64,000 bases of DNA from Rhizobiaceae bacterium (GTDB lineage: Bacteria > Pseudomonadota > Alphaproteobacteria > Rhizobiales > Rhizobiaceae). Of the stretch, positions 42,297-51,021 are shown piece by piece. The stretch covers positions 1 through 64,000 of the forward strand of contig JARGOX010000010.1 in assembly GCA_029233925.1 (NCBI GenBank), given 5' to 3'. Position 1 is the stretch's first letter. Each line of letters starts with the position of its first letter. The notes beneath the pieces are model-generated. The model made no database searches. It worked only from the letters and a program-made list of their open reading frames with translations, and was not told the origin of the DNA. A program made the position numbers and the translations under genes.

Positions 42297-43289
42297 TTAG
42301 AACCGAGCCTGGTTCGCTTCGTGCGCGTCGTTCCAGAGGCCGACTTCCTTGTAGAACTTGACGGCGCCTGCATGGTAGGGGATTGATGAGGTCGCAAGCG
42401 GCAGTTTGTCTTTCGGAACGCTGCGCAATTGGCCAATGTTTTTCTGCATCGTTTCCCAGTTGTCGTAGAGCGTCTTGGCCAGAGCGTAGGCATCATCATC
42501 CGAAATGGCTTCTGCGCCGACCAGAAGTGTATTGTAGGTCACAACGGGTGTTTCACCGATGATGTAGGGACGCTTTTCGTTCTCCTTGACGACGCCTGCG
42601 GATACACCAGCCACTGATTTGGCGAAGAATGCATCATTGCCGAGGCTGCCGTTGCCGACGATCCGCAGACCACCATCAACGGATGCCTGTGATTCAACCA
42701 GAACCGGCATGGATGTCGCCACCGGGGCAGCATCAGCGCGACCTTCAACAACGGCATTGATACCGTCCATCAGGCCACCACTGGTCATGAAATCGACATC
42801 CTCAAGCTTCAGCCCACCCGAAGCGACGATGGCCTTGTTGATCTCGGTCAGGGCCTGCGACGCAGGAAGTTCGCCCATCACGCGCTTGCCGCGCAGATCG
42901 TCGGCGGTCATGATGCCGGAGTCGGCACGGGTGATGAATGCGTAGGGAATGTTCCAGACGTTGGCGATGGCCCTCAGGTTGGGAAGCTTCTGCGGGTATC
43001 CGGCGCCGCCCGTATAGGCCAGGCCTGAGTCCACTGTCGATGCAAGTCCAAGTGTCATGTCGCCCACAGAGATGGCAGGCAGATAGACCGAAGACCCGGC
43101 AAAGGGCTGTGCATTGGTGCGAACACCCAGTTCTTCCTGGAACAGCTTCGCAAAGCCGCTTCCGATCAGGTAGAACGAGGACCCTGAGGGGTTTGTCCCG
43201 ATTGTTATGTTCTTGAATTCAGCCTGTGCTGGTTGCTGCAGAGTGCAGAATGCAACAGCTGCGAGGGCGATAGCTTGCTTGATTTTCAT
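42297..43289 (-). CDS. TAXI-family TRAP transporter solute receptor
   Basis: The product is 330 aa with GGAGGAAAAAC before the ATG. Residues 1-24 are a signal peptide (AIALAAVAFCTLQQPAQAE). The TAXI hallmark is NITIGTNPSGSSFYLIGSGF, followed by TNAQPFAGSSVYLPAISVGD, unlike DctP receptors. It feeds the fused permease downstream. Its promoter region is shared with the divergent FAD oxidase gene at 43467 and carries the operator word found at the dioxygenase promoter. Confidence 0.9.
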   Translation of the reverse strand: MKIKQAIALAAVAFCTLQQPAQAEFKNITIGTNPSGSSFYLIGSGFAKLFQEELGVRTNAQPFAGSSVYLPAISVGDMTLGLASTVDSGLAYTGGAGYPQKLPNLRAIANVWNIPYAFITRADSGIMTADDLRGKRVMGELPASQALTEINKAIVASGGLKLEDVDFMTSGGLMDGINAVVEGRADAAPVATSMPVLVESQASVDGGLRIVGNGSLGNDAFFAKSVAGVSAGVVKENEKRPYIIGETPVVTYNTLLVGAEAISDDDAYALAKTLYDNWETMQKNIGQLRSVPKDKLPLATSSIPYHAGAVKFYKEVGLWNDAHEANQARF

Positions 43290-43323
43290 GTTTTTCCTCC
43301 AATGAATAGTGCTTGCTTTCTAA

Positions 43324-43357
43324 TAAACATGTTAACCTTATTGCCAGGCGCCGTCAA
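43324..43357 (-). promoter_or_regulatory. Promoter and operator-like element of the TAXI operon
   Basis: Minus-strand TTGACG (43357-43352) and TAACAT (43334-43329) are 17 bases apart. The -10 lies inside TAAACATGTTAAC (43324-43336, plus strand), identical over 13 bases to the word at 40268-40281. The region is divergent with the FAD oxidase gene. Confidence 0.65.
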
Positions 43358-43466
43358 ATGGGAAAAACTGTTGTCAGTGTAAAATCGCAATTGGACCACG
43401 GCCTTATTCGCCAGTTAACAGGCCAGCCGATGGCGGTTTGGAGAACCTAGGAAAGAGTCGCAAAAA

Positions 43467-44864
43467 ATGGAAAAAATCATTGAAGAACTGAAGCTTATCG
43501 TCGGTGAAAAAGGCTGGTTGGCCGTCGAGGATGCTCCCGAAATGCTAGGCGATATCACCGGTTCCGGCGAAGATTGTTTGCTCGTTTTGCGACCGGAATC
43601 GACTGAGGAAGTTTCCAGAATCACCGCTGTGTGTTGTGCAAACGGGATTGCGATCGTGCCCCAGGGCGGCAATACGAACCTCTGCCGCATGGCAATTCCG
43701 ACAGAAAAATCACCGACAATTGTGCTCTCGCTAAAGCGGATGAACCGCATCATCGACCTGAATGTTGCCAATGCCACGGTGACTGTGGAAGCAGGCTGCG
43801 TGATGCAGGTGCTGCAGGAGACGGCGGCGCAAAATGGGCTGTTGTTTGCGCCTGATTGGGGCGCACGCGGCGCAGCAACTGTTGGCGGAGCGGTTGGCAC
43901 CAATGGTGGCGGGCTGAACGTTTTGCGCTACGGGACGACCCGTGAACAGGTGCTCGGGCTGGAAGTCGTGCTACCCGATGGTCGGGTGTGGAACGGCTTG
44001 CGCCGGTTGATAAAGGACAATTCGGGATTTGATCTCAAGCAATTGTTTATTGGCTCGGAGGGCACGTTGGGAATTATCACCAAGCTGGCCTTCAAACTGC
44101 ATCCCGAGCAGGCAGTGTCCCAGTCCATGATGGTTGCACTCTCGGATGTGTCGCGGTTGATCGAGCTCTATCAGTTGGGACGCCAGATTGCCGGTGAGCG
44201 GCTGGCAGCCTTCGAACTCATGCCAGGCATCGGCATCGAAAAAGCGCTGCAACGCTATCCGGACATCAAGCGCCCAATGGAGGCACGCGCCGATTGGTAC
44301 GTGCTCATTCGCATGTCTGATCGCGGCAGCGTGGAGGAGCACCTGATGTCTCTCTTCGAGCAAGGCTTGCACAGGGAGGTGATCGCTGATGGGGTGCTGG
44401 CGAGCTCCGGAACGCAGGAGCGAAACCTGTGGGAACTGCGCGAACAGATGATCCCGCATCAGTATTTCAAAGACTATACGATGCTCAAATGGGACGTGTC
44501 GGTCCCCGTTGATCGCATAGCTGATTTTCTGTTGTCTGCACAGGCGAAGGTGCATGGGCTTTGCTCTGATGCGATATGCTATGCAGTCAGTCACGTCGGG
44601 GATGGCAACATCCACTATACGGCCTATCTCGACCCTGAGATTGGCAAAACCGGCGTCAAGGATGAGATCTACGATGTCATCGATGAACTCATCTGGTCGT
44701 TTGGCGGCTCGGTTGTTGCCGAACATGGGGTTGGCGCGCTATTTCGCAATCAGGTCAAGCGCCAGAAGAGCGATGTTGAATACGATCTTCTGACCAGAGT
44801 GAAGGAAACATTTGACCCGCAGGGTCTCATGAATCCCGGAAAGATGCTCTTTGGTCGCGCGTAG
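43467..44864 (+). CDS. FAD-binding 2-hydroxyacid oxidase/dehydrogenase (GlcD-like)
   Basis: The product is 465 aa, an FAD-linked oxidase of the vanillyl-alcohol oxidase fold, GlcD/D-lactate dehydrogenase group. The FAD pyrophosphate loop is GIAIVPQGGNTNLCRMAIPT, and the conserved GARGAATVGGAVGTNGGGLN follows near residue 132; the C-terminal metal site is SHVGDGNIHYTAYLD and EHGVGALFRNQV. It oxidises a D-2-hydroxyacid to a 2-oxo acid. It diverges from the TAXI receptor and precedes a MarR gene. A D-mandelate-like or aryl-lactate substrate is inferred from the neighbouring ThDP enzyme. Confidence 0.87.
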   Translation: MEKIIEELKLIVGEKGWLAVEDAPEMLGDITGSGEDCLLVLRPESTEEVSRITAVCCANGIAIVPQGGNTNLCRMAIPTEKSPTIVLSLKRMNRIIDLNVANATVTVEAGCVMQVLQETAAQNGLLFAPDWGARGAATVGGAVGTNGGGLNVLRYGTTREQVLGLEVVLPDGRVWNGLRRLIKDNSGFDLKQLFIGSEGTLGIITKLAFKLHPEQAVSQSMMVALSDVSRLIELYQLGRQIAGERLAAFELMPGIGIEKALQRYPDIKRPMEARADWYVLIRMSDRGSVEEHLMSLFEQGLHREVIADGVLASSGTQERNLWELREQMIPHQYFKDYTMLKWDVSVPVDRIADFLLSAQAKVHGLCSDAICYAVSHVGDGNIHYTAYLDPEIGKTGVKDEIYDVIDELIWSFGGSVVAEHGVGALFRNQVKRQKSDVEYDLLTRVKETFDPQGLMNPGKMLFGRA

Positions 44865-44969
44865 ATCTTCGTTCGCTTGCGAATTGCAATCTGCGGGTGC
44901 GACTTCTATCCTCTCCATGATCCGGGATCCAGGGGCGAAAATCCAGAAAGTGAAACAGGCAATATTCGT

Positions 44970-45443
44970 ATGAACAAGTCCGAAAAGGCCGAAGAAAAAT
45001 ATAACAGAGTCATGGGTGATCTGAAATATATGGATCGTTCCCTTGCGATTGCCTGCACGCGCGGACGTGAAGCGGTGGTTTCACGGTTTCGGACCCTGCT
45101 GCACAGGCAGAAACTGTCTGAGCAGCAGTGGCGGGTGCTGCGGCTGCTCTGCGACCAGAATTCACTGACGGCGGTGGAAATCTCGGCCCGTTCCTGCATC
45201 CACAAGGTGAGTATCTCGAGGATTCTCAAATCTCTGGAACAGCGCAATATGGTTGAGCGGATCGCAAGCACCTCGGATCTGCGGGCGAGCTACGTGGTTC
45301 TGACTGAGCACGGCAAGGTGGTGATGGCGCCCTTGGTCGAAGAGAGCACCAGGATCAACAAGGGGATCGTTGAAGCCTTTGGCTACGAGGATTATGACAA
45401 GCTCCTGGTGCTTCTCAGGAAACTCTCTCACATCAACGACTGA
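44970..45443 (+). CDS. MarR-family regulator (HpaR-like)
   Basis: The product is 157 aa from the ATG at 44970; earlier in-frame codons have no better site. The winged helix is in residues 55-115 (QQWRVLRLLCDQNSLTAVEI, SRILKSLEQRNMVERIAS, DLRASYVVLTEHGK). It resembles the HpaR type that represses aromatic-acid catabolic operons and is released by the aromatic acid. It is downstream of the FAD oxidase in the same direction, and is the probable reader of TAAACATGTTAAC at 40268 and 43324. The ligand is unknown. Confidence 0.87.
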   Translation: MNKSEKAEEKYNRVMGDLKYMDRSLAIACTRGREAVVSRFRTLLHRQKLSEQQWRVLRLLCDQNSLTAVEISARSCIHKVSISRILKSLEQRNMVERIASTSDLRASYVVLTEHGKVVMAPLVEESTRINKGIVEAFGYEDYDKLLVLLRKLSHIND

Positions 45444-45463
45444 AGGCCGAAGGGGTGGCGTTT

Positions 45464-45481
45464 GGGCGCGCTGACGCGCCC
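45464..45481. terminator. Hairpin between convergent genes
   Basis: GGGCGCG (45464-45470) pairs with CGCGCCC (45475-45481) around CTGA, seven G/C pairs. It lies between the MarR gene and the convergent monooxygenase gene and may end both transcripts. The T-run is poor on either strand. Confidence 0.5.
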
Positions 45482-45498
45482 GACCTGTTTCCATGTGA

Positions 45499-47157
45499 TC
45501 ACGCTGCCGTCGTGCCTGCACCCCGTATCGTATCGACCAGCGCAGGGGTGTCCTTCGGTAGCGTGTCGCCGCGCCAGGCCACATGCTGGTCGGGCCGCAC
45601 CAGTACAAGCCTGCTGCTGTAAGCCGTCCCCGCTTCATCGGAAGTCGCCTCCAGCACCTTGAAGGGCAAGCCGCATTGCGTCGCCGCAGTTTCAAAAGGC
45701 GAGACATCCACGTCGGGATCAAGCCGCAACAATGCAAAACCATCACCCATCGCATCATAAAGCGAGCGTCCGTCTTCGAACCAGAAATGCGGGGCTCGGC
45801 AGCCTGGAACGGTGGATGATTCGAACATATCCATCGAATAATCCGGTTGGGCCACACCATCGTAGCAAATGATCGGAGACGTGTCGTAATAATAGCCGAA
45901 ATTGAGCCCACCGCAGCAATATTGCCGGACATTCAGCGCGTAGGCACGGCGGCCCAGTTCGGCGCGCTTGTGCTCTGCCTCCGGCCCTTCGGCTTCAATA
46001 TCTGCAGGAACGCTGCCACGTTGCTGCGCCATCTTGTGGGCGTGGTTCATGGCAAACCGCGAGACCTGTTCCGTGATCGGCTGACGTTCGGCTTCATGCG
46101 CACTCAGGATTTCGATTGGCGCCCAGCCCTGCAAATGGGCTGCCATCAACCACGCGAGGTTCGCGGCGTCAGCGATGCCGGCGTTCATTCCGTAGCCTGC
46201 ATAGGGCACCCACAGGTGCGCGGCGTCGCCACAGATGAACACCCTGCGGTCGCGGAACTTGTCCGCAACAAGGCGGCGTCCAAACCAGTCTTCCTTGTTG
46301 AGCACTTCGATTTCGAAGTCATCGTCAACCCCCAGGATGGTACGGATCGACCGATCCCTGTCGACGGACTCGAAATCCGGTTCGTCGTCCCGCAGATAAT
46401 TGTGAACCAGCCATTTTTCCTTGCCATCGATGGCGTATGTATTGCCACTGCGTCTCGGGTTGAGTGAGAACATCGCCCATGCCGGACCGGCTTTCAGCAA
46501 ATCCAGAAGGCCTGGCGCGCGAATGTAGGTGGATTGCACCCGCTGGACTACGGCATCACCAATGAAGCGGGCGCCGATTTCTTTGCGCACGAAAGACCGT
46601 CCACCGTCACATCCAATCATGAAATCGCTGCGGATTGCAGTCTTTTCACCCGTTTCCAGATCATGGGCAATTGCGGTTACGCCGTCCTCGTCCTGATTGA
46701 ATTCGACGATCTCGGTGCGGTTCATCAGGCGAATACCAGCAGCGGCTGCGGCCTGTTCGATCAGCACCGGCTCCAGATAGATCTGGTTGACGCGATGCGG
46801 CGGTTCAGGCGTCGGCCAGGCCGTATCGGGGCCCTCCGCCCCGCTCTTGCGGCCGTTGCGGGACGGGATTTTGATCCGTGTCAGTTCGATGCCTGTGGCC
46901 GACGTGCGATAGGACACGTCGTGCGGGAAATCATCCGGCAGGCCAGCGGCCCGCACCTTTTCAGAGACACCCAGACGACGAAAAATCTCCATCGAACGGG
47001 CGGAAACATGATTGCATTTGACGCTGGGCGCCTCGCCGAACGTGCGGGTTTCCACCACCGTCACCTGCAAGCCCCGCGATGCAAGGTCGAGGGCGAGCGT
47101 TAGTCCGACGGGGCCAGCTCCAATGACCAGAACCTGTGTATCAATCATCTCATTCAT
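45499..47157 (-). CDS. FAD-dependent aromatic monooxygenase (MhpA/PheA-like)
   Basis: The product is 552 aa from the ATG at 47157 with AAGGTAC upstream; the start at 47181 is less well placed. The FAD motif is VLVIGAGPVGLTLALDLASR; the second contact DG is in DFMIGCDGGRSFVRKEIGAR; and GDAAHLWVPYAGYGMNAGIA is the third. The family hydroxylates phenols and aromatic acids with NAD(P)H. It converges with MarR and diverges from the IclR gene, so that regulator probably controls it. It may add the hydroxyl that allows later ring cleavage, but no ring-cleavage gene is in the window. Confidence 0.87.
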   Translation of the reverse strand: MNEMIDTQVLVIGAGPVGLTLALDLASRGLQVTVVETRTFGEAPSVKCNHVSARSMEIFRRLGVSEKVRAAGLPDDFPHDVSYRTSATGIELTRIKIPSRNGRKSGAEGPDTAWPTPEPPHRVNQIYLEPVLIEQAAAAAGIRLMNRTEIVEFNQDEDGVTAIAHDLETGEKTAIRSDFMIGCDGGRSFVRKEIGARFIGDAVVQRVQSTYIRAPGLLDLLKAGPAWAMFSLNPRRSGNTYAIDGKEKWLVHNYLRDDEPDFESVDRDRSIRTILGVDDDFEIEVLNKEDWFGRRLVADKFRDRRVFICGDAAHLWVPYAGYGMNAGIADAANLAWLMAAHLQGWAPIEILSAHEAERQPITEQVSRFAMNHAHKMAQQRGSVPADIEAEGPEAEHKRAELGRRAYALNVRQYCCGGLNFGYYYDTSPIICYDGVAQPDYSMDMFESSTVPGCRAPHFWFEDGRSLYDAMGDGFALLRLDPDVDVSPFETAATQCGLPFKVLEATSDEAGTAYSSRLVLVRPDQHVAWRGDTLPKDTPALVDTIRGAGTTAA

Positions 47158-47499
47158 ATTTGTACCTTTCGATGCGGTCATTTTTCACGGACGGGCGTCC
47201 GTACGCGCCTGAGTGGCGTTTCGCCTACCTCCAGAAACGAAGGCTGCTGATGAACAGGAAGGCATCTCGCAGATAGCAACGCCAATCTCGCGAAATATTC
47301 CATCGCCCTTTTTCGGCAAGGCCCAATGTCCAATTATCGGACAAAATGTAAATCGAATGAATTCGATTGATCTTCATATTGCCTTGTGGAAGCCAAAAAC
47401 TGGACGCGAAAACCCTCCATTATTTCGTATTTCCTGAAATTGATGGTGACTATTGCAATTACTTATCTTGTTTAGCATTATGTTGGCAACGTCCATTAA
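47158..47499. other. Divergent intergenic region, monooxygenase/IclR
   Basis: About 340 bases without a recognisable gene; the part near 47400-47490 is A/T-rich and should hold both divergent promoters. I did not find a convincing inverted repeat that could be named an IclR operator. Confidence 0.5.
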
Positions 47500-48363
47500 A
47501 TGAGAAATTTTATGAAATCTTTCATTGCATACGCGACGACCACACAGCTCAAAGCGCCTGACGGATTGGAAACTGCAGCGAATCTGGAGCCCATGGGGAA
47601 GACAGGCAGTCTTTCCAGGGCAGCCCGGATATTGCGTGCCGTTGCCGCGGGTGGGCAAAAGGGCGTTTCGGCGGCAGACATCGTCAGGGCGACGGGCCTG
47701 CCGAGGCCCACGGTCTACCGGGTGATTCAGATGCTGGAGGAACTCGGTTGGCTGGAACGCGCTGAGGGCAGCCGACGGGTGTTCCTGGGTTCGGATCTGG
47801 CCCTCTTGGGTTTGAGCGCCTCACACCGTCATTCGCTGGACCTGGTCGCCGGCGACATCCTTGATTCGCTCAGTCTTGAAATCGGTCAGACGATCTATCT
47901 GAGTGTGCGTTCCGGCGATGACGCTGTCTGCGTGGCGCGTGTTGAGAGCGGAGCACAGATTCGTACCTTGGTGCTTGAGGTCGGGTCGCGGCATCCGCTG
48001 GGTCTCGGCGCTGGCAGTATGGCGCTGTTGGCCGCCCAGTCTGATAATGAAATTGCAGCCATTGTCGCGCGCAACATGCCACGCTTTCGCACCAGGCCCT
48101 CTTTTGATGAAGCGGCATTCAATCGGGCTTTGGCTTTGGCGCGGGAGGGACGGCATGCCAGTCATCAGGGGCTTTTCACCCATGGCGTCAGCGGCATCGG
48201 CGTGGCCGTGCGCGATGACAACGGCCACCCGGCCGCCGCAATCAGCGCCGCATTCATCACCGGTTGGCTGGATACGGCACAGCTTGAACAATGCACATTG
48301 AAAATGGAGCAGGCGGCCCAGGCCGTTGCCAGCCGTTTAGCCATGGCAGCACAGCGAGATTGA
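47500..48363 (+). CDS. IclR-family regulator
   Basis: The product is 287 aa from the ATG at 47500. Other in-frame ATGs lie at 47512 and at 47593; the last has GGAG just upstream and starts right before the DNA-binding domain, so the true start is unsure. The winged helix is in SLSRAARILRAVAAGGQKGV and IVRATGLPRPTVYRVIQMLE. The C-terminal effector domain is IclR-type (VLEVGSRHPLGLGAGSMALL). It diverges from the FAD monooxygenase gene and is its likely regulator, with an aromatic acid as effector. Confidence 0.88.
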   Translation: MRNFMKSFIAYATTTQLKAPDGLETAANLEPMGKTGSLSRAARILRAVAAGGQKGVSAADIVRATGLPRPTVYRVIQMLEELGWLERAEGSRRVFLGSDLALLGLSASHRHSLDLVAGDILDSLSLEIGQTIYLSVRSGDDAVCVARVESGAQIRTLVLEVGSRHPLGLGAGSMALLAAQSDNEIAAIVARNMPRFRTRPSFDEAAFNRALALAREGRHASHQGLFTHGVSGIGVAVRDDNGHPAAAISAAFITGWLDTAQLEQCTLKMEQAAQAVASRLAMAAQRD

Positions 48364-48671
48364 GCGGCTTTTCAGCGCTGCACGTCGGGTTGCTGCCTTC
48401 TTTGGCCACGTTGCAGTGTAGAGCGTAATACTTGAGGGCCGTCCATGCGAGTAATCAAAAAGTAGGAAAAGGACTCAGCGGTTGTAATCGCGGGGAAGGA
48501 AAGAGAACCCCTTCGCCCGCCATTGTGTCGCGCATACATTCAACAAGGCTGTTGCCACGACAATGTGTTGGTGGCGCACTGGTTGGTATTTGTCGGCATG
48601 CGCCCCGCAAGTGTTTACGCTGCAGACGGTCCAGGATCGTCAAAGTCCTCCTGTCTGCCTGCGATACACAT
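48364..48671. other. Intergenic region between IclR and Rnk-like gene
   Basis: About 308 bases with no gene I can support. A stretch near 48470-48540 has a tRNA-like look (GGGG...CCCC spacing and CCGCCA), but it does not fold as a tRNA. Confidence 0.5.
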
Positions 48672-49145
48672 TTATGGGGTGTCGAGCGAGCCATGAACAA
48701 GTTTGAGCGTGGGTTTGGCGCGCGCCGGGTTTTCCACACCTTGCCTTTTGCGTCTTGCCGCTTCTGGCTGATACAGGACTTTCTCCAGAAAGATGCGTTC
48801 TTCGCAGCCCTCCTGGTTGAGCAGGATGAACGCCTGGCCTTCGGCAAGGCCGATCAACGCCAGTCCTCGCGCAGTGGTAACGGGGAGCGATATGCCGACG
48901 GGGTAAGCCGATCCGTCTTTAGAGATTACCCGCGTATCCGAGGCGCTCCCATTCACACGAAAAATGACGCGGCTGTTTATTGTCGCGACATGCGCGGGGA
49001 CATCACTTTGGAACACCACGCGCGCCGTATCGATTTTTCTCTTCAGGATCGGCGCGAGCGGGTCTTCTGTTCCGCGGCAACGGGCACGCATGAATTCAAG
49101 GGTGGTGAAATCCCTGTTGGTAAGGGTGCAGGTCTGGTTTGACAT
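48672..49145 (-). CDS. Rnk/GreA-C-terminal-domain protein, copy 1
   Basis: The product is 157 aa with GGAG upstream of the ATG. Its C-terminal half is a GreA/GreB-type domain as in Rnk, the nucleoside diphosphate kinase regulator (VFRVNGSASDTRVISKDG is atypical; the hydrophobic end GISLPVTTARGLALIGLAEG matches). The coiled-coil of GreA is absent, so transcript cleavage is not expected. A homologous gene lies 152 bases upstream on the same strand. Both probably bind RNA polymerase or a nucleotide; no target is known. Confidence 0.72.
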   Translation of the reverse strand: MSNQTCTLTNRDFTTLEFMRARCRGTEDPLAPILKRKIDTARVVFQSDVPAHVATINSRVIFRVNGSASDTRVISKDGSAYPVGISLPVTTARGLALIGLAEGQAFILLNQEGCEERIFLEKVLYQPEAARRKRQGVENPARAKPTLKLVHGSLDTP

Positions 49146-49297
49146 CGCAGGTCTCCATCGCTCCTCAAGTGGGAACGCTTTTAACGAATGAACTTGGTTT
49201 GGAGGATCCCCTGGCCGCAGGCAGCGACGCAGGGGCTAGAATCCTGCGATGAGGCAACCACCCATCAAAGAGAAGCGGGGCAGAAAGCGAATTCCGT

Positions 49298-49741
49298 TCA
49301 TGACTGTAGCGCGGCTGATACGGGCATCCTGGATATTGCACCGGGTGCGTTGACGCTTTCAACGGTCAGACGGTGGACGCGCCCGTCACGTGCAGTCCAG
49401 TCGATAGACTGTCCCACAGACAGGCCGATCAGCGCCACGCCTATCGGTGTGAGGATCGAGATCCTGTTTTTCGCGATATCTGCCTCACCGGGCATGACCA
49501 GGGTGACGGATCTGTCTTCACCCAGATCGCTGGTAAAGCGCAGAACGGATCGCATCCGCACGATATTGTCTGAAATTCTCCCGTCTGTGACGATGCGCGC
49601 CCGATCGAGTTCGACAAAGAGTTCGCCGGCTACCGAAACAGCCGAAGTGGGCAGGGATTCGGCGAGGTTCGAAAGCCGTTGATGATCGGAGCGCGTCATG
49701 GTGATTGCGGGCTTTTGTTTTTTTCTGGTTGCGAGAGCCAT
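49298..49741 (-). CDS. Rnk/GreA-C-terminal-domain protein, copy 2
   Basis: The product is 147 aa with GAGGAGG before the ATG. It has the Rnk layout: a basic N-terminus, then a short helical part (MTRSDHQRLSNLAESLPTSA), then the GreA/GreB C-terminal fold (SVTLVMPGEADIAKNRISIL, TPIGVALIGLSVGQSIDW). It is more canonical than copy 1. The same-strand gene at 48672-49145 looks like a diverged duplicate. Their shared core is TPIGVALIGLSVGQ versus LPVTTARGLALIGLAEGQ. Confidence 0.78.
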   Translation of the reverse strand: MALATRKKQKPAITMTRSDHQRLSNLAESLPTSAVSVAGELFVELDRARIVTDGRISDNIVRMRSVLRFTSDLGEDRSVTLVMPGEADIAKNRISILTPIGVALIGLSVGQSIDWTARDGRVHRLTVESVNAPGAISRMPVSAALQS

Positions 49742-50355
49742 CAGTTGGCCTCCTCATTGGAACGTGAACCGAGCGCGCACCTATGGCGTCGCTGAGTTCA
49801 AAATGGTAAATCTGGAAATGTATGTCGCGTATCTGGCTTCGGTCATCAGCAATGTGTGAAACGAGCCTATACCCCTCGACTGGGGCGCGACGCGACCAAG
49901 CCGGGGGTCAAATGCCCGCGATGGGGCATACCCTGAAATATATCTGCAGCTGTTGTTTGGTCACGTACATAGGGGAAGCCTGAGCCTTTGCAAATCAAAT
50001 GTCAAGTTGGTCGATTGGCGGGCGCCCGGAAGTCCATCCGCATCGATCATTTGACGCCAGCGGCGCCCATTTGTTTGCCACGGAACTGCGAATGTGGGCA
50101 CTGAATTTCCAGGCGACCACGACCTTTGATGGGCGTGCTGATAGTTACGCCGTCACTGCGGCGTTTGGGTGAAAGCCGGCCTGCCGGGTGCCGTTCATCA
50201 ATGCCTATCCCAGTCCAGACGCAGGGCTTTCACTTGAAAGACGTCACCAACTACAACTGGATTGATGATCTGCAATGTTTGTCAGGATGCTGGGTGTGTC
50301 GGCGTTAAAGCGGTGCCTTTCTCGGCCAGCCAATGACCTTTCAGGGGAGGTAGAT
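49742..50355. other. Intergenic region, possibly decayed coding DNA
   Basis: This 614-base stretch has no supported gene. One frame of 57 codons (49999-50172) reads without interruption (LFATELRMWALNFQATTTFD, ending in VTAAFG), but it has no ribosome site and no family I know. It sits just before a broken ABC-transporter gene, so it could be debris of a lost operon. Confidence 0.45.
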
Positions 50356-50963
50356 ATGGGGAGAATTAATCTGATCCGCGGGATCGCTGCTGCGGCTGTG
50401 TCCGTGGGTGCACTTGCGGCTGCGGGGCAGGTGCGAGCGGAGTTCACGGCAGACATAGTGGTGGAAGCCGCCAAGAAATACGCCGGAACGGAAATTATAG
50501 TGAGCCGGGAGGCGGGGCTGCAATCGCTGGACTCACTAAACTTTGCCGGCCCGATCTATGAAGAGTTGACTGGCCTCAAAGTGAAAGTGATTGAAGTGCC
50601 GGGCGGCGAATTGTTTACCCAGACGCTTCAGAACATCGCGCAGGAACGGGCGCTTATGATGCGCTCAAGTGTGTCCCGTCTTGGATGCCGGATCTTGTGC
50701 GTGGCGGAGCACTTGAAGATCTCGGTCCCTATGTGGATAAATATGGCTGCTGTGAATACCTCGTGACCATTGCGCCCGTATACCGCGACAACCAGATGAC
50801 CGCGAACGGCAAGATCTGCGGTTTGCAGGATGATGGTGACATCTTTGTTTTCAATTATCGCAAAGACATTCTGGGCGACCCGGCAATTCAGGAGGCGTTG
50901 CTCATGCCTTGTCGCCCGTGCCTGCAATCAAAAAATCATCTAGCCAATTTACGCATTATATGA
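50356..50963 (+). pseudogene. ABC sugar-transporter substrate-binding protein, frameshifted and truncated
   Basis: The ATG at 50356 has GGGAGG six bases upstream and begins a signal peptide (GIAAAAVSVGALAAAGQVRA), then a binding-protein start (FAGPIYEELTGLKVKVIEVP, GELFTQTLQNIAQERA). Near 50646-50652 the frame shifts: the next frame continues as AYDALKCVPSWMPDLVRGGA, LEDLGPYVDKYG and IFVFNYRKDILGDPAIQEA. Homology then ends by about 50905, where the family should run some 250 residues longer. It is a dead remnant of an extracellular solute-binding family 1 gene; no permease or ATPase remains nearby. Confidence 0.8.
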
Positions 50964-51021
50964 CATAAGTGGCACTATAATACAAAAATTATGTTTATAT
51001 CGTTCAAAAGGGAGGAACCAA

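Noticed and set aside
48470-48540. tRNA-like segment
   Set aside because: No cloverleaf, anticodon loop or T-loop can be formed.
50126-50308. 60-codon frame before the ABC pseudogene
   Set aside because: Codon content and sequence look random; no ribosome site.
49742-51021. Mobile element around the deletion scar
   Set aside because: I looked for terminal inverted repeats, target duplications and transposase fragments and found none.
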